From the NCBI GenBank assembly GCA_050249415.1, contig JBFWQO010000009.1, positions 62,001-126,000 of the forward strand: a stretch of 64,000 nt of DNA. Reading direction: 5' to 3'. The translations under genes were made by a program, and so were the position numbers. The stretch's first letter is position 1. Every line of letters begins with the position of its first letter. The stretch comes from CADEFQ01 sp050249415. Its GTDB lineage: Bacteria; Pseudomonadota; Gammaproteobacteria; Steroidobacterales; Steroidobacteraceae. A model generated the notes under the pieces. The model had not been told where the DNA came from, did not search any database, and saw only the letters and a program-made list of their open reading frames with translations. Shown one piece after another: positions 50,539 through 58,172 of this stretch.

Positions 50539-51675
50539 TCAGAACCCGCGCAGCCGCGCGTAGCGGTCGCGATGAAAAGTTCCGTCGCCGAAGGATTGCT
50601 GCAGCACACGCGCACGCTTCAGGTAGAGCCCGATCTCGAGCTCGTCGGTCACGCCGACGCCGCCGTGCATCTGCACGGCCTCGTTGAGCGCCCGTTCGCC
50701 GAGGTCGGACGCGCGCGCCTTGGCGAGGCTCGCGAGTTGCGCCGTCGCCTGGCCGGTGTCCGCAGCCTCGAGCGCCGCGGCGACCGAACTTCGCAGCAAT
50801 TCGATCTCGACGTGCAACCGCGCGACGCGGTGCTGCAGCGCCTGGAACGACCCGATCGCCACGCCGAACTGCACCCTCGACTTCAGGTAGGCCACGGTGC
50901 GTTCGAACGCCTCGGTGATGACCCCCAGCAGCTCGGCCGCGAGGCACGCGCGCGCCTGGTCGAGCACGACATCGAGCGCGGCAAATGCCGCGTCGGGTGC
51001 ACCGATCAATGCATCGTCCCCGAGCTGCACGCGCGAGAAGCGCGCGTGCGCCGCATTGCGGCTGTCGACGACGGCCGTGCGCGCAATCTGCACGCGGGCA
51101 GCGGCGGGATCGACGAGGAAGAGGCTCAGTCCGGCCTCCTCGCCCGCTGCGCCACTGCTGCGCGCCACGACGATCAGCCGGTCGGCGACGTGGCCATCCA
51201 GCACGAACTGCTTGTCTCCTTCGAGCCACCAGTGGCCCGCGTCGCGCCAGGCGCGAAGCGTCACGCCTGCCGGATCGTGTCGCGGCGCTTCCTCGAGCGC
51301 CAGCGCAAAGAGGGCCTCGCCGGAGGCGATCTTCGGCAGCCACAGGTCACGTTGCGTCTCATGCCCCGCCTGCGTGAGCAGGCCGCCGCCCAGCACGACG
51401 GTGGACAGGAGCGGCGTGGCCGCGAGCGTACGACCCAGTTGCTCGAACACCGCGCCGAGACCCTGGAATCCGACGCCGAGGCCACCGTGCGTTTCCGGCA
51501 GTGCGGCAGCCGGCCAGCCGAGGCCAGCGATGTCCTGCCACAACTGCGGGTCGTAGCCGCGCGTGTCGCGCCGATCCCGCAAGGCGCGCAACGCCGCGAC
51601 CGGCGAACGCCCGGCCAGGAATTCGCGGGCGCTCGCCTGCAGCATGCGCTGCTCGGCATTCAGCAGTAGTGCCAT
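50539..51675 (-). CDS. Acyl-CoA dehydrogenase, divergent partner subunit
   Basis: This 378-residue acyl-CoA dehydrogenase-fold protein begins MALLLNAEQRMLQASAREFLAG. It has RVQFGVAIGSFQALQHRVARLH and AVQMHGGVGVTDELEIGLYLKRARV but no SEPxAGSD motif. The next gene upstream is a well-conserved acyl-CoA dehydrogenase 7 nt away, so the two probably make a heterotetramer of the ChsE type. It lies between that gene and the AMP-ligase in a second beta-oxidation operon. The ATG at 51675 is standard; the longer frame is a shadow of its partner. Confidence 0.86.
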   Translation of the reverse strand: MALLLNAEQRMLQASAREFLAGRSPVAALRALRDRRDTRGYDPQLWQDIAGLGWPAAALPETHGGLGVGFQGLGAVFEQLGRTLAATPLLSTVVLGGGLLTQAGHETQRDLWLPKIASGEALFALALEEAPRHDPAGVTLRAWRDAGHWWLEGDKQFVLDGHVADRLIVVARSSGAAGEEAGLSLFLVDPAAARVQIARTAVVDSRNAAHARFSRVQLGDDALIGAPDAAFAALDVVLDQARACLAAELLGVITEAFERTVAYLKSRVQFGVAIGSFQALQHRVARLHVEIELLRSSVAAALEAADTGQATAQLASLAKARASDLGERALNEAVQMHGGVGVTDELEIGLYLKRARVLQQSFGDGTFHRDRYARLRGF

Positions 51676-51682
51676 CGCAGCC

Positions 51683-52855
51683 TCATCCCGGCAGCCCGAG
51701 CACGCGGCGGGCGATGATGTTGAGCTGGATCTCCGAGGACCCGCCCGCGATGGTGTACGACTTGGTGTAGAGCCAGAGCCGGCACACCGCCTGTTCGTCG
51801 GTCGTGTACCCCTCGCCATCCAGGGTGAGCCCGCGCTGGCCCATCAGCTGCTGCAGCAGTTCGTACTTGGCCGCTTCCTGCTCGGTCTGCACGAGTTTCA
51901 TGATGGCGCTCACCGGCGCGAGGTCCTCGCGCGCCGCCTGCATCTCCTTCATGCGCCGCACGGTCAGCGAGAATGCGTGCTGATCCATCAGCGAGGCCGC
52001 CAACCGGTCGCGCCACACAGGCCCGGCCCCGGCGAGATACGCCTTGGCGGTCGCCAGCGCATCGAGCGTCGGAGCGCCGCCCTCGGTGAAGGTCGACATC
52101 GCGGCGCGCTCGTGCTCGAGCAGACGCTTCGCGACACGCCATCCCTGGTTCGTGCCGCCCACGACGTTCCTCGCCGGCACGCGCACCGCGTCGAAGTACG
52201 TTTCACAGAACTCCGACTTGCCGCTGATCAGCTCGATCGGGCGCACGGACACGCCGGGCGATTTCATGTCGAGCAGGACGAAGCTGATGCCTTCCTGCTT
52301 CTTCGCCTGCGGATCGGTGCGCACCAGCGCGTACATCCAGTCTGCCTTGTCGCCGTGGCTCGTCCAGATCTTCTGCCCGGTGATCACGAAATCGTCGCCG
52401 TCGCGCACCGCCGCCGTTCTCAGGCTCGCGAGATCGGAGCCGGCGTTCGGTTCCGAGAAGCCCTGGCACCAGCGGATCTCGCCACGCGCCATCGGCACGA
52501 GGTGTTCGAGCTTCTGCTGCTCCGTGCCGAACTCGAGCAGCACCGGCCCGAGCATCCAGATGCCGAGGTTGTACTGTGGCTGGCGGCATCCGAGTGCCTG
52601 CATCTCCTCCCCGAGGATGCGCTGTTCGCGCGGGCCCAGGCCGCCGCCACCGTAGGCACGCGGCCAGGCCGGGACGAGCCAGCCGCGCTCGCGCATGCGC
52701 TCGAACCATACCCGCTGGTCCTCCGTATGGAAGGCGATGCGCGAGCCGCCCCAGACCATGTCCTCGTCGCTACGCAGAGGTTCACGCATCGACGGCGGGC
52801 AGTTGGCCTGCAGCCATTGCCTCGTGTCTGCCCGGAACGCATCGCCTCCGCTCAC
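51683..52855 (-). CDS. Acyl-CoA dehydrogenase, catalytic subunit
   Basis: This 390-residue acyl-CoA dehydrogenase has GFSEPNAGSDLASL (flavin contact), DDFVITGQKIWTSHGDKADWM, and GGSSEIQLNIIARRVLGLPG at the C-terminus, where GGSSEIQ stands for the more usual GGTNEIQ. The start is GTG 52855, which overlaps the MBL-hydrolase stop as GTGA, so they are co-translated. It is the catalytic partner of the 50539-51675 gene. The set of ligase, dehydrogenase pair and MBL-fold protein repeats the layout around chsE1/chsE2, and suggests another steroid or bile-acid side-chain cycle. Confidence 0.88.
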   Translation of the reverse strand: MSGGDAFRADTRQWLQANCPPSMREPLRSDEDMVWGGSRIAFHTEDQRVWFERMRERGWLVPAWPRAYGGGGLGPREQRILGEEMQALGCRQPQYNLGIWMLGPVLLEFGTEQQKLEHLVPMARGEIRWCQGFSEPNAGSDLASLRTAAVRDGDDFVITGQKIWTSHGDKADWMYALVRTDPQAKKQEGISFVLLDMKSPGVSVRPIELISGKSEFCETYFDAVRVPARNVVGGTNQGWRVAKRLLEHERAAMSTFTEGGAPTLDALATAKAYLAGAGPVWRDRLAASLMDQHAFSLTVRRMKEMQAAREDLAPVSAIMKLVQTEQEAAKYELLQQLMGQRGLTLDGEGYTTDEQAVCRLWLYTKSYTIAGGSSEIQLNIIARRVLGLPG

Positions 52856-53949
52856 CAGTGCGTGTCCTCTTCGCCCGCCGCCTGCGTGACCTTGTACCGG
52901 AATGTATCGCCCTTTTCGAGCCGGCGTTCGAGCGCCCCGCGATCGCACAGCCAGGCGAGGTGCGCCGCCGTTTCGCCGAGCGCCAGCAGGTCCTGCTCCG
53001 GGTCGTGCAGGCGCGGGTACAGCGCGAGCATCACGTCATAGGCGGTACTGTCGCCGTCGCGACCCACGATGCGCAGCACTTCCTCCAGCTGCTGGCGATG
53101 ATGTTCGCGCAACTGGCGCACGCGCAGGTGCAGGCCGCGGAACACGCCCTGGTGCGAGGGCAGGACGAGCGTGTCGTGCGCGCAGCGCTCGAGACGGTCG
53201 AGCGAATCGAACCACTGGGCGAGCGGATTGCCGTCGGGCTCGAAGGCATTGACCATCACGTTGGAGGTGATGCGGGGCAACAACTGGTCGCCACCGATGA
53301 GCAGGCGATCCTGGGCGCTGTAGAGACAGACGTGCTCCGGCGAATGGCCCTCGCCGATGATGACTTTCCAGCGTCGCGGGCCGATCGTGAGCACATCGCC
53401 GCCGCGCAACCGCCGAAACCGCGCGAGCCGCGGCGGCAGGAAAGGATCCCGCTGCAGCGCATCGAAAAGGCGCGCGGCGCGCTCCTCCGGCATGCCCGAG
53501 CGCGCGATGAACTGCCGATCTTCGGGTTGGGGCGTCGTGACGGACGTGTCGCTGAACATCCGCATCATCAGGAACTCGCCGAGCGACATGTAGAGCGGCA
53601 CACCGAACCGCTCGGTCATCCAGCTCGCGAGGCCCGCGTGGTCGTAGTGGAAATGCGTGCACACCACTGCGCGCACCGGCGCACCGTCCAGGTGCTCGGC
53701 CACGATGCGCTCCCAGAGCGCACGGGTCTCGTCGATCGCGAGCCCGGTATCGACGATCGTCCAGCCATCGTCGCCGCGCAGCAGCCAGACATTGATATGG
53801 TTCAGCGCGAGCGGCATGCCCATGCGTGCCCACAGCACGCCGGGCGCCACCTCGACGACGGAACCGTCGGGCCGCGGCGCCTGGAACGGGTACTCGAGTG
53901 CGGGGGCACTCGACAGCCCGGTCGTGGCCAGTGTGACTCTTTCGTTCAT
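52852..53949 (-). CDS. MBL-fold hydrolase
   Basis: This 365-residue metallo-beta-lactamase-fold protein has the zinc motif THFHYDHAG, GEGHSPEHVCLYS, GGDQLLPRI and a later PSHQGVFRGL. It is clearly a paralogue of the protein at 25968-26987: both share ALNHINxxLxRDGDGW-type, GEGHSPEH and GDQLL blocks. The ATG at 53949 has homology upstream of the first block; it lies 19 nt after the FATP-type ligase stop. Each paralogue sits directly beside a heteromeric acyl-CoA dehydrogenase. A thioesterase or lactonase role is possible but unproven. Confidence 0.88.
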   Translation of the reverse strand: MNERVTLATTGLSSAPALEYPFQAPRPDGSVVEVAPGVLWARMGMPLALNHINVWLLRGDDGWTIVDTGLAIDETRALWERIVAEHLDGAPVRAVVCTHFHYDHAGLASWMTERFGVPLYMSLGEFLMMRMFSDTSVTTPQPEDRQFIARSGMPEERAARLFDALQRDPFLPPRLARFRRLRGGDVLTIGPRRWKVIIGEGHSPEHVCLYSAQDRLLIGGDQLLPRITSNVMVNAFEPDGNPLAQWFDSLDRLERCAHDTLVLPSHQGVFRGLHLRVRQLREHHRQQLEEVLRIVGRDGDSTAYDVMLALYPRLHDPEQDLLALGETAAHLAWLCDRGALERRLEKGDTFRYKVTQAAGEEDTHW

Positions 53950-53968
53950 CGACAGGACTCCCGCGCCG

Positions 53969-55804
53969 TCAGCTCGCCAGCGCACGCGCGACGGATTCTT
54001 CCGTCAGCGGCACGTAGGTCCCTGCCGCATCGTCGCGCACATGCAGCGGATCGGGGCACAGCGCCGGATCGATACCCTGGCGCTGCAAGTCCACCTTGCG
54101 CAGCTTGAAGGTCGATGTCATGTCGGCGACCGGCGCCACGCGTACGAACAGTGGCGCCGCATATCTCGGCAGGCTCGTCGCGGCGCGCTCGTAGAACGCG
54201 GTCGGGTCGAACGTGTGGCCCGCCTGCATCACGACGGCCGCCATGCCGGCCCGTCCCTCCGCGCCCGGCACCTGCACGCCATAGACGGTCACGGACTCGA
54301 CACCCCGCATGTCGGCAAATACCTCGGCCACCTCCATCGTGGAAACGTTCTCGCTTTTCCAGCGAAACGTGTCGCCGATCCGGTCGACGAACCAGCAGTA
54401 GCCGTCCTCGTCGTAGCGCAGGAGGTCGCCCGACGACCACCATGCATCCCCGTCGACGAATGCGCTCCGCAGGATCTTGCGCTCGGTGGCCTCGCGCGAG
54501 GTGTAACCCTCGAACCGGCCCGCGACGATGTCGGGATAGTCATGGATCATGCCGATCGCCTCGCCCACTTCGCCCGGCCGGCAGGGAATGAGATGCCCCT
54601 GCGCGTCACGCGGATGGCTGTCGCTCTCGACGTCATAGCGCACGATGCGCAGGTTGGTCTTCTCCCAGTACGGCACGCGGCCGCAGGAGCCCGCGCGATT
54701 GTCGATGTTGATCGTGTTGGCGTTCGCCTCGGTGGCACCCCAACCCTCGTAGATGTCCATCGGTCCGAACCGCTCGATCCAGCGCGCCCAGCTTTCCGCA
54801 CCGAGTCCCGCGCCGAGCATCTTGCGCAGCGTATGGTCGCGATCGTCGGGACCCGGCGGTTCCGCGAGCAGGTAACGGCAGATCTCACCCACATACTGGC
54901 AGACGGTTGCGCGATAGCGGCGGATGTCCGGCCAGAATTCGCGGCGGCTGAACTTGCGGCGCAGCGCAATGCCGGCGCCACTGCAGATGGCCGTGGCCGA
55001 GGAGGACATCGAGGCCGCCGCGTGATAGAGCGGCAGGAAGGTATAGAAGCAATCGTCGCGGCCGACCTCCATGGTCACCGCCATCACTTCGCCCGTCAGC
55101 AACCAGCGTGCATGACTGATCACGGCGGCCTTCGGCAGGCCCGTCGTCCCGGACGTGAAGATGTAGAGCGCGGCATCACCGGCGGTCAGGCCCGCGCGCC
55201 AGGCGGCATCGGGGTCGGTGGCCGGTGCGCCGGCGGCGCGCTCCCCGAGATCGAGCGTCGTGAGTCCGCGCAGCGCCAGCGTGGCCGGCTTTTCGGCGTC
55301 ACGGACCAGCCACAGGGCTGTTTGCGTCCCGGCGAGTTCGGGCGTATCGAAGGCGGCCAGGCATTCTTCGCCGACGATGGCGCGCTTCGCGCCTGTCACT
55401 TCCAGCGCATGCGCGAGCGCGCGGCCGCCGATCTGCGTGTTGAGGAAGGCCGCGACCGCGCCGGTCTTGGCGAGCGCGAACCAGGCGAACACGAACTCCG
55501 GCCGGTTTTCCATCGCGAGCGCGATGACGTCGCCGCGCCGCACGCCGAGCGCATGCAGCGCGTGCGCGCACCGGTTGACCTCTGCATTGGCCTCGGCGTA
55601 GCTCCAGGTCCGCGCACCGTAGTGCAGCAGCGCGCGCGCGCCGCCTTCGCGCACTTTCGACTCGAGCAGATCACCCAGCGTGAACGCGGAGGACGCGCGA
55701 AACTTCGCCGCCAGGGCGCCGCGACGATCGAGCCTGCGCTGGGTCGCGTCGCGCGGCACGATCCCGGCCGCTGTGGTCGACGCCTGAGTACCTGCCTCGT
55801 TCAT
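53969..55804 (-). CDS. FATP/very-long-chain acyl-CoA synthetase type ligase
   Basis: This 611-residue ligase of the FATP/SLC27 type has YIFTSGTTGLPKAAVISH at 214-231, VGEICRYLLAEPPGPDD, and the late SFKLRKV-type TFKLRKVDLQRQGIDP with the catalytic Lys. Members include long-chain fatty acid and bile acid CoA ligases (e.g. vertebrate FATP5), so a bile-acid or sterol side-chain acid is a good candidate substrate. It is the first gene of its operon. The ATG at 55804 lies only 6 nt after a -10-like TAGACT, so its mRNA may have no leader. A GTCC-N4-AGAC palindrome is 36 bp upstream of the ATG. Confidence 0.88.
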   Translation of the reverse strand: MNEAGTQASTTAAGIVPRDATQRRLDRRGALAAKFRASSAFTLGDLLESKVREGGARALLHYGARTWSYAEANAEVNRCAHALHALGVRRGDVIALAMENRPEFVFAWFALAKTGAVAAFLNTQIGGRALAHALEVTGAKRAIVGEECLAAFDTPELAGTQTALWLVRDAEKPATLALRGLTTLDLGERAAGAPATDPDAAWRAGLTAGDAALYIFTSGTTGLPKAAVISHARWLLTGEVMAVTMEVGRDDCFYTFLPLYHAAASMSSSATAICSGAGIALRRKFSRREFWPDIRRYRATVCQYVGEICRYLLAEPPGPDDRDHTLRKMLGAGLGAESWARWIERFGPMDIYEGWGATEANANTINIDNRAGSCGRVPYWEKTNLRIVRYDVESDSHPRDAQGHLIPCRPGEVGEAIGMIHDYPDIVAGRFEGYTSREATERKILRSAFVDGDAWWSSGDLLRYDEDGYCWFVDRIGDTFRWKSENVSTMEVAEVFADMRGVESVTVYGVQVPGAEGRAGMAAVVMQAGHTFDPTAFYERAATSLPRYAAPLFVRVAPVADMTSTFKLRKVDLQRQGIDPALCPDPLHVRDDAAGTYVPLTEESVARALAS

Positions 55805-55840
55805 CCGTCGAGTCTATGCAGCACCCCCGGTTGACCCCAC

Positions 55841-55852
55841 GTCCAAACAGAC
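55841..55852. promoter_or_regulatory. Candidate operator GTCC-N4-(A)GAC (site 4)
   Basis: GTCCAAACAGAC has one mismatch in the right arm. It lies between the FATP-type ligase and the DJ-1 gene. Toward the ligase a -10-like TAGACT (55811-55816, minus strand) begins 24 nt away, and the ligase ATG follows it by 6 nt. Function is inferred. Confidence 0.5.
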
Positions 55853-55883
55853 GAGAATGGAGCGCCCCGGGAGGATTCGCACC

Positions 55884-56441
55884 ATGAGCAAGCGGGCTAT
55901 CGTCGTGCTGGCCGAAGGATTCGAGGAAATCGAGGCGGTCACCCCCATAGACGTGCTGCGGCGTGCAGGCATCGAGGTCACGGTGGCGGGGATTTCCGGA
56001 ACGACCGTGCGCGGCGCCCACGGCGTGAACTTCGGCTGCGATGCAACACTGGCATCGGTCCATTTCGTTCCGGATGTGATCGTGCTCCCGGGCGGTTTGC
56101 CTGGCGCGGAGAATCTCGGCGCCAGCGCGATGGTGCGCGATCGCGTGCTCGAGGTGCGCGACGCCGGCGGCCTGTGCGCCGCCATCTGCGCCGCACCGGC
56201 GTTCACGCTGGCACCCTATGGCCTGCTCGACGACCGTCGCGCCACCTGCTATCCGGGCTTCGAGCATCACTTCGGGCCGCGCACGCAGGCGAGCGACGAA
56301 CGTGTGGTGGTGGACGGTCGCATCGTCACCTCCCGCGGACCCGGCACCGCACTCGAATTCAGCCTGGCGATCGTCGACTTGCTCGTGGGCGCAGAGGCCG
56401 CGCGTGGCCTGGAGCAGGGCATGCTCGCCAAAGGCGGCTAG
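55884..56441 (+). CDS. DJ-1/PfpI family protein
   Basis: This 185-residue protein belongs to the DJ-1/ThiJ/PfpI superfamily of glutamine amidotransferase-like folds. It has AEGFEEIEAVTPIDVLRRAG at the N-terminus and the nucleophile-elbow Cys at 102 in AAICAAP (with another Cys at 98). The family contains deglycases, chaperones, cysteine-dependent hydratases and proteases. A GGGAGG ribosome site at 55869-55874 supports ATG 55884. It overlaps the convergent hsdA-like gene by 4 bp. A role in removing a toxic carbonyl or a thiol-sensitive metabolite in steroid breakdown would be new; I cannot assign it. Confidence 0.9.
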   Translation: MSKRAIVVLAEGFEEIEAVTPIDVLRRAGIEVTVAGISGTTVRGAHGVNFGCDATLASVHFVPDVIVLPGGLPGAENLGASAMVRDRVLEVRDAGGLCAAICAAPAFTLAPYGLLDDRRATCYPGFEHHFGPRTQASDERVVVDGRIVTSRGPGTALEFSLAIVDLLVGAEAARGLEQGMLAKGG

Positions 56442-57211
56442 AAGATAGCCGGGCGAGCCAGCGCATCGACACCGCCGTCCACGTACACCTGGGTGCCGTG
56501 GACATAGCTCGCGCCCTGCCCCAGCAGGAATGCGATGACGGAGGCAATTTCGTCGGGGCGCGCACGCCGCCCGATCGGCGCCACGAAGTCCCTGATGGCC
56601 TTGCCGTATACCGGATCCGCGAGCCCCGCCTGCAACAGCGGAGTCTCTACTGCGCCGGGCGCTACGGTGTTCAGGCGCACGCCGGCCTTGCCCCACTCGA
56701 CGGCACGCCGCCGCACCGCCACCGTGAGCGCGTTCTTCGTTCCGGCATAGGCCATCTGGCCCGCACGTTCGCCCGCGGCGGCCAGCACCTCGGCAATACG
56801 TGCCTCGTCGCCCGCCTCGAGCGCGCGCCCGATCGGGTTCGCTTCCCAGGTCATCTGGACCGACGATACCGAGGACACGACCACCGCCGCGGGCGCAGAA
56901 CCGCGTTCGAGTGCGCCGCGCAACCCATCGAGCATCGCCACGGCGCCGAAGTAATTGACTGCCACGATGCTCATGTGGGGCTTGGCGGTCGGGCCGAGGC
57001 CCGCGCACAGCACGAGGCCATCGAGCTTACCGGCGCACCGATCCAGTACCGCGGCAACGGCCTGCACACGCCCATCGGCTTGCGACAAATCGGCCGTGAT
57101 GTCCGTGCCGCCGATATCGATGCCGATGACTGCATGGCCGCCCGCGCGCAGCATGGCCGCCGTAGCGGCCCCGATTCCCGATTTCGCGCCGGTGATGGCG
57201 ATGAGTGACAT
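56438..57211 (-). CDS. hsdA: HsdA-like 3-alpha-hydroxysteroid dehydrogenase
   Basis: This 257-residue SDR strongly resembles HsdA (3-alpha-hydroxysteroid dehydrogenase/carbonyl reductase) of Comamonas testosteroni. Shared blocks include LDGLVLCAGLGP, VNYFGA, AYAGTKNALTVAVRRRA (Tyr/Lys), GVRLNTVAPGAVETPLLQAGL and SYVHGTQVYVDGG. The cofactor loop is TGAKSGIG. It interconverts 3-alpha-hydroxyl and 3-keto groups of steroids and bile acids, the usual first step in bile acid catabolism. The ATG at 57211 is standard. It is divergent from the next SDR across a GTCC-N4-GGAC-like palindrome. Confidence 0.9.
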   Translation of the reverse strand: MSLIAITGAKSGIGAATAAMLRAGGHAVIGIDIGGTDITADLSQADGRVQAVAAVLDRCAGKLDGLVLCAGLGPTAKPHMSIVAVNYFGAVAMLDGLRGALERGSAPAAVVVSSVSSVQMTWEANPIGRALEAGDEARIAEVLAAAGERAGQMAYAGTKNALTVAVRRRAVEWGKAGVRLNTVAPGAVETPLLQAGLADPVYGKAIRDFVAPIGRRARPDEIASVIAFLLGQGASYVHGTQVYVDGGVDALARPAIF

Positions 57212-57262
57212 GTCGTACTCCGCTTCGCTGAAATGCCGCGCAATGACATGGGCGGCGCCACC

Positions 57263-57274
57263 GGCCAAACGGAC
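57263..57274. promoter_or_regulatory. Candidate operator GGCC-N4-GGAC (site 5)
   Basis: GGCCAAACGGAC is a one-mismatch version of the palindrome. It lies between the hsdA-like gene and the SDR at 57311. On the plus strand a -10-like TAGGCT (57300-57305) begins 25 nt away, and the SDR ATG lies 5 nt after it, which suggests a leaderless transcript. Function is inferred. Confidence 0.48.
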
Positions 57275-57310
57275 GATGACTCCCGGGCAGCGCGGCGCCT
57301 AGGCTCGGCC

Positions 57311-58162
57311 ATGAGTCTACGATCACGAGTGGTCCTCGTCACTGGCGCCAGCCGCGGCATCGGCGCCGCCACCGCGCTGGCGTTTGCCCGCAAGGGGTGG
57401 CGTATCGCCATCACCGCGCGCAGCGAGAACGAAGGGCAACGCCTCGAACATCAGCTGCGCCGTCCCGACGGTACGTTGATGCGCGGCAGCCTCGCGACCA
57501 CGGCCGCTGCCGTCCGCGAACTCGGCGCGGAAGTCTTCGCGCATCCCATGGACCTGATGGACGCCACTTCGCTCGACACGGCGCTCGATGCCGTGCTCGC
57601 GCATTTCGGGCGCATCGACGTGCTGCTGAACAACGCGGTCTACCAGGATCGCGAGTCGAACGCCCTGCTGCACGAACTGACCGACGAGGCACTGCAACGC
57701 ACGCTGTGGGGCAATGCGGTCGCACCGTTTCACCTTGCGAGGCGCGTGTTGCCGGCCATGGTGGCCCAGGGCGGGGGACGGATCGTCAACGTCAGCTCGG
57801 GCGCTGCGAAATACGATCCACCGGTGCCCGCCGATCGAGGCGCATGGGGATTCGCCTACGGGGCATCGAAAGCCGCGATCGCACGCCTCGCCGGTTGCAT
57901 CAATGTCGAATACCGCGAGCGCGGCGTCCAGGCTTTCACCGTCAACCCGGGGCTCGTGAGTACGGAGGCCGTCACCGCCACGCTCGGCGACGGCGGCGTG
58001 ATCGAGCAGCGCTTTGGCGCCATGCCCCCGCAGGCCATCGCCGAGGCCCTGTTCTGGCTGGCCAGCGACCCCACCGCCGCGCCGATCATCGCGAGCCCGA
58101 AGATCCTCGAACTGCAGGTCCTGATCCGCGAGGGGCGCATTCCCGTCACGCCCGCGGCGTGA
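57311..58162 (+). CDS. SDR family oxidoreductase
   Basis: This 283-residue SDR has TGASRGIG, NNAVYQDRES in the NNAG position, IVNVSSGAAK with the active-site Ser, and YGASKAAI (Tyr/Lys). It has a C-terminal segment after NPGLVSTEAVTATLG that is less typical, and it ends without the usual DGG motif (ILELQVLIREG), so the substrate-binding end differs from its neighbours. The ATG at 57311 is 5 nt after a -10-like TAGGCT. It is convergent with the amidase gene. Co-location with hsdA suggests a hydroxysteroid or ketone substrate. Confidence 0.86.
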   Translation: MSLRSRVVLVTGASRGIGAATALAFARKGWRIAITARSENEGQRLEHQLRRPDGTLMRGSLATTAAAVRELGAEVFAHPMDLMDATSLDTALDAVLAHFGRIDVLLNNAVYQDRESNALLHELTDEALQRTLWGNAVAPFHLARRVLPAMVAQGGGRIVNVSSGAAKYDPPVPADRGAWGFAYGASKAAIARLAGCINVEYRERGVQAFTVNPGLVSTEAVTATLGDGGVIEQRFGAMPPQAIAEALFWLASDPTAAPIIASPKILELQVLIREGRIPVTPAA

Positions 58163-58172
58163 TGCACGCCTG

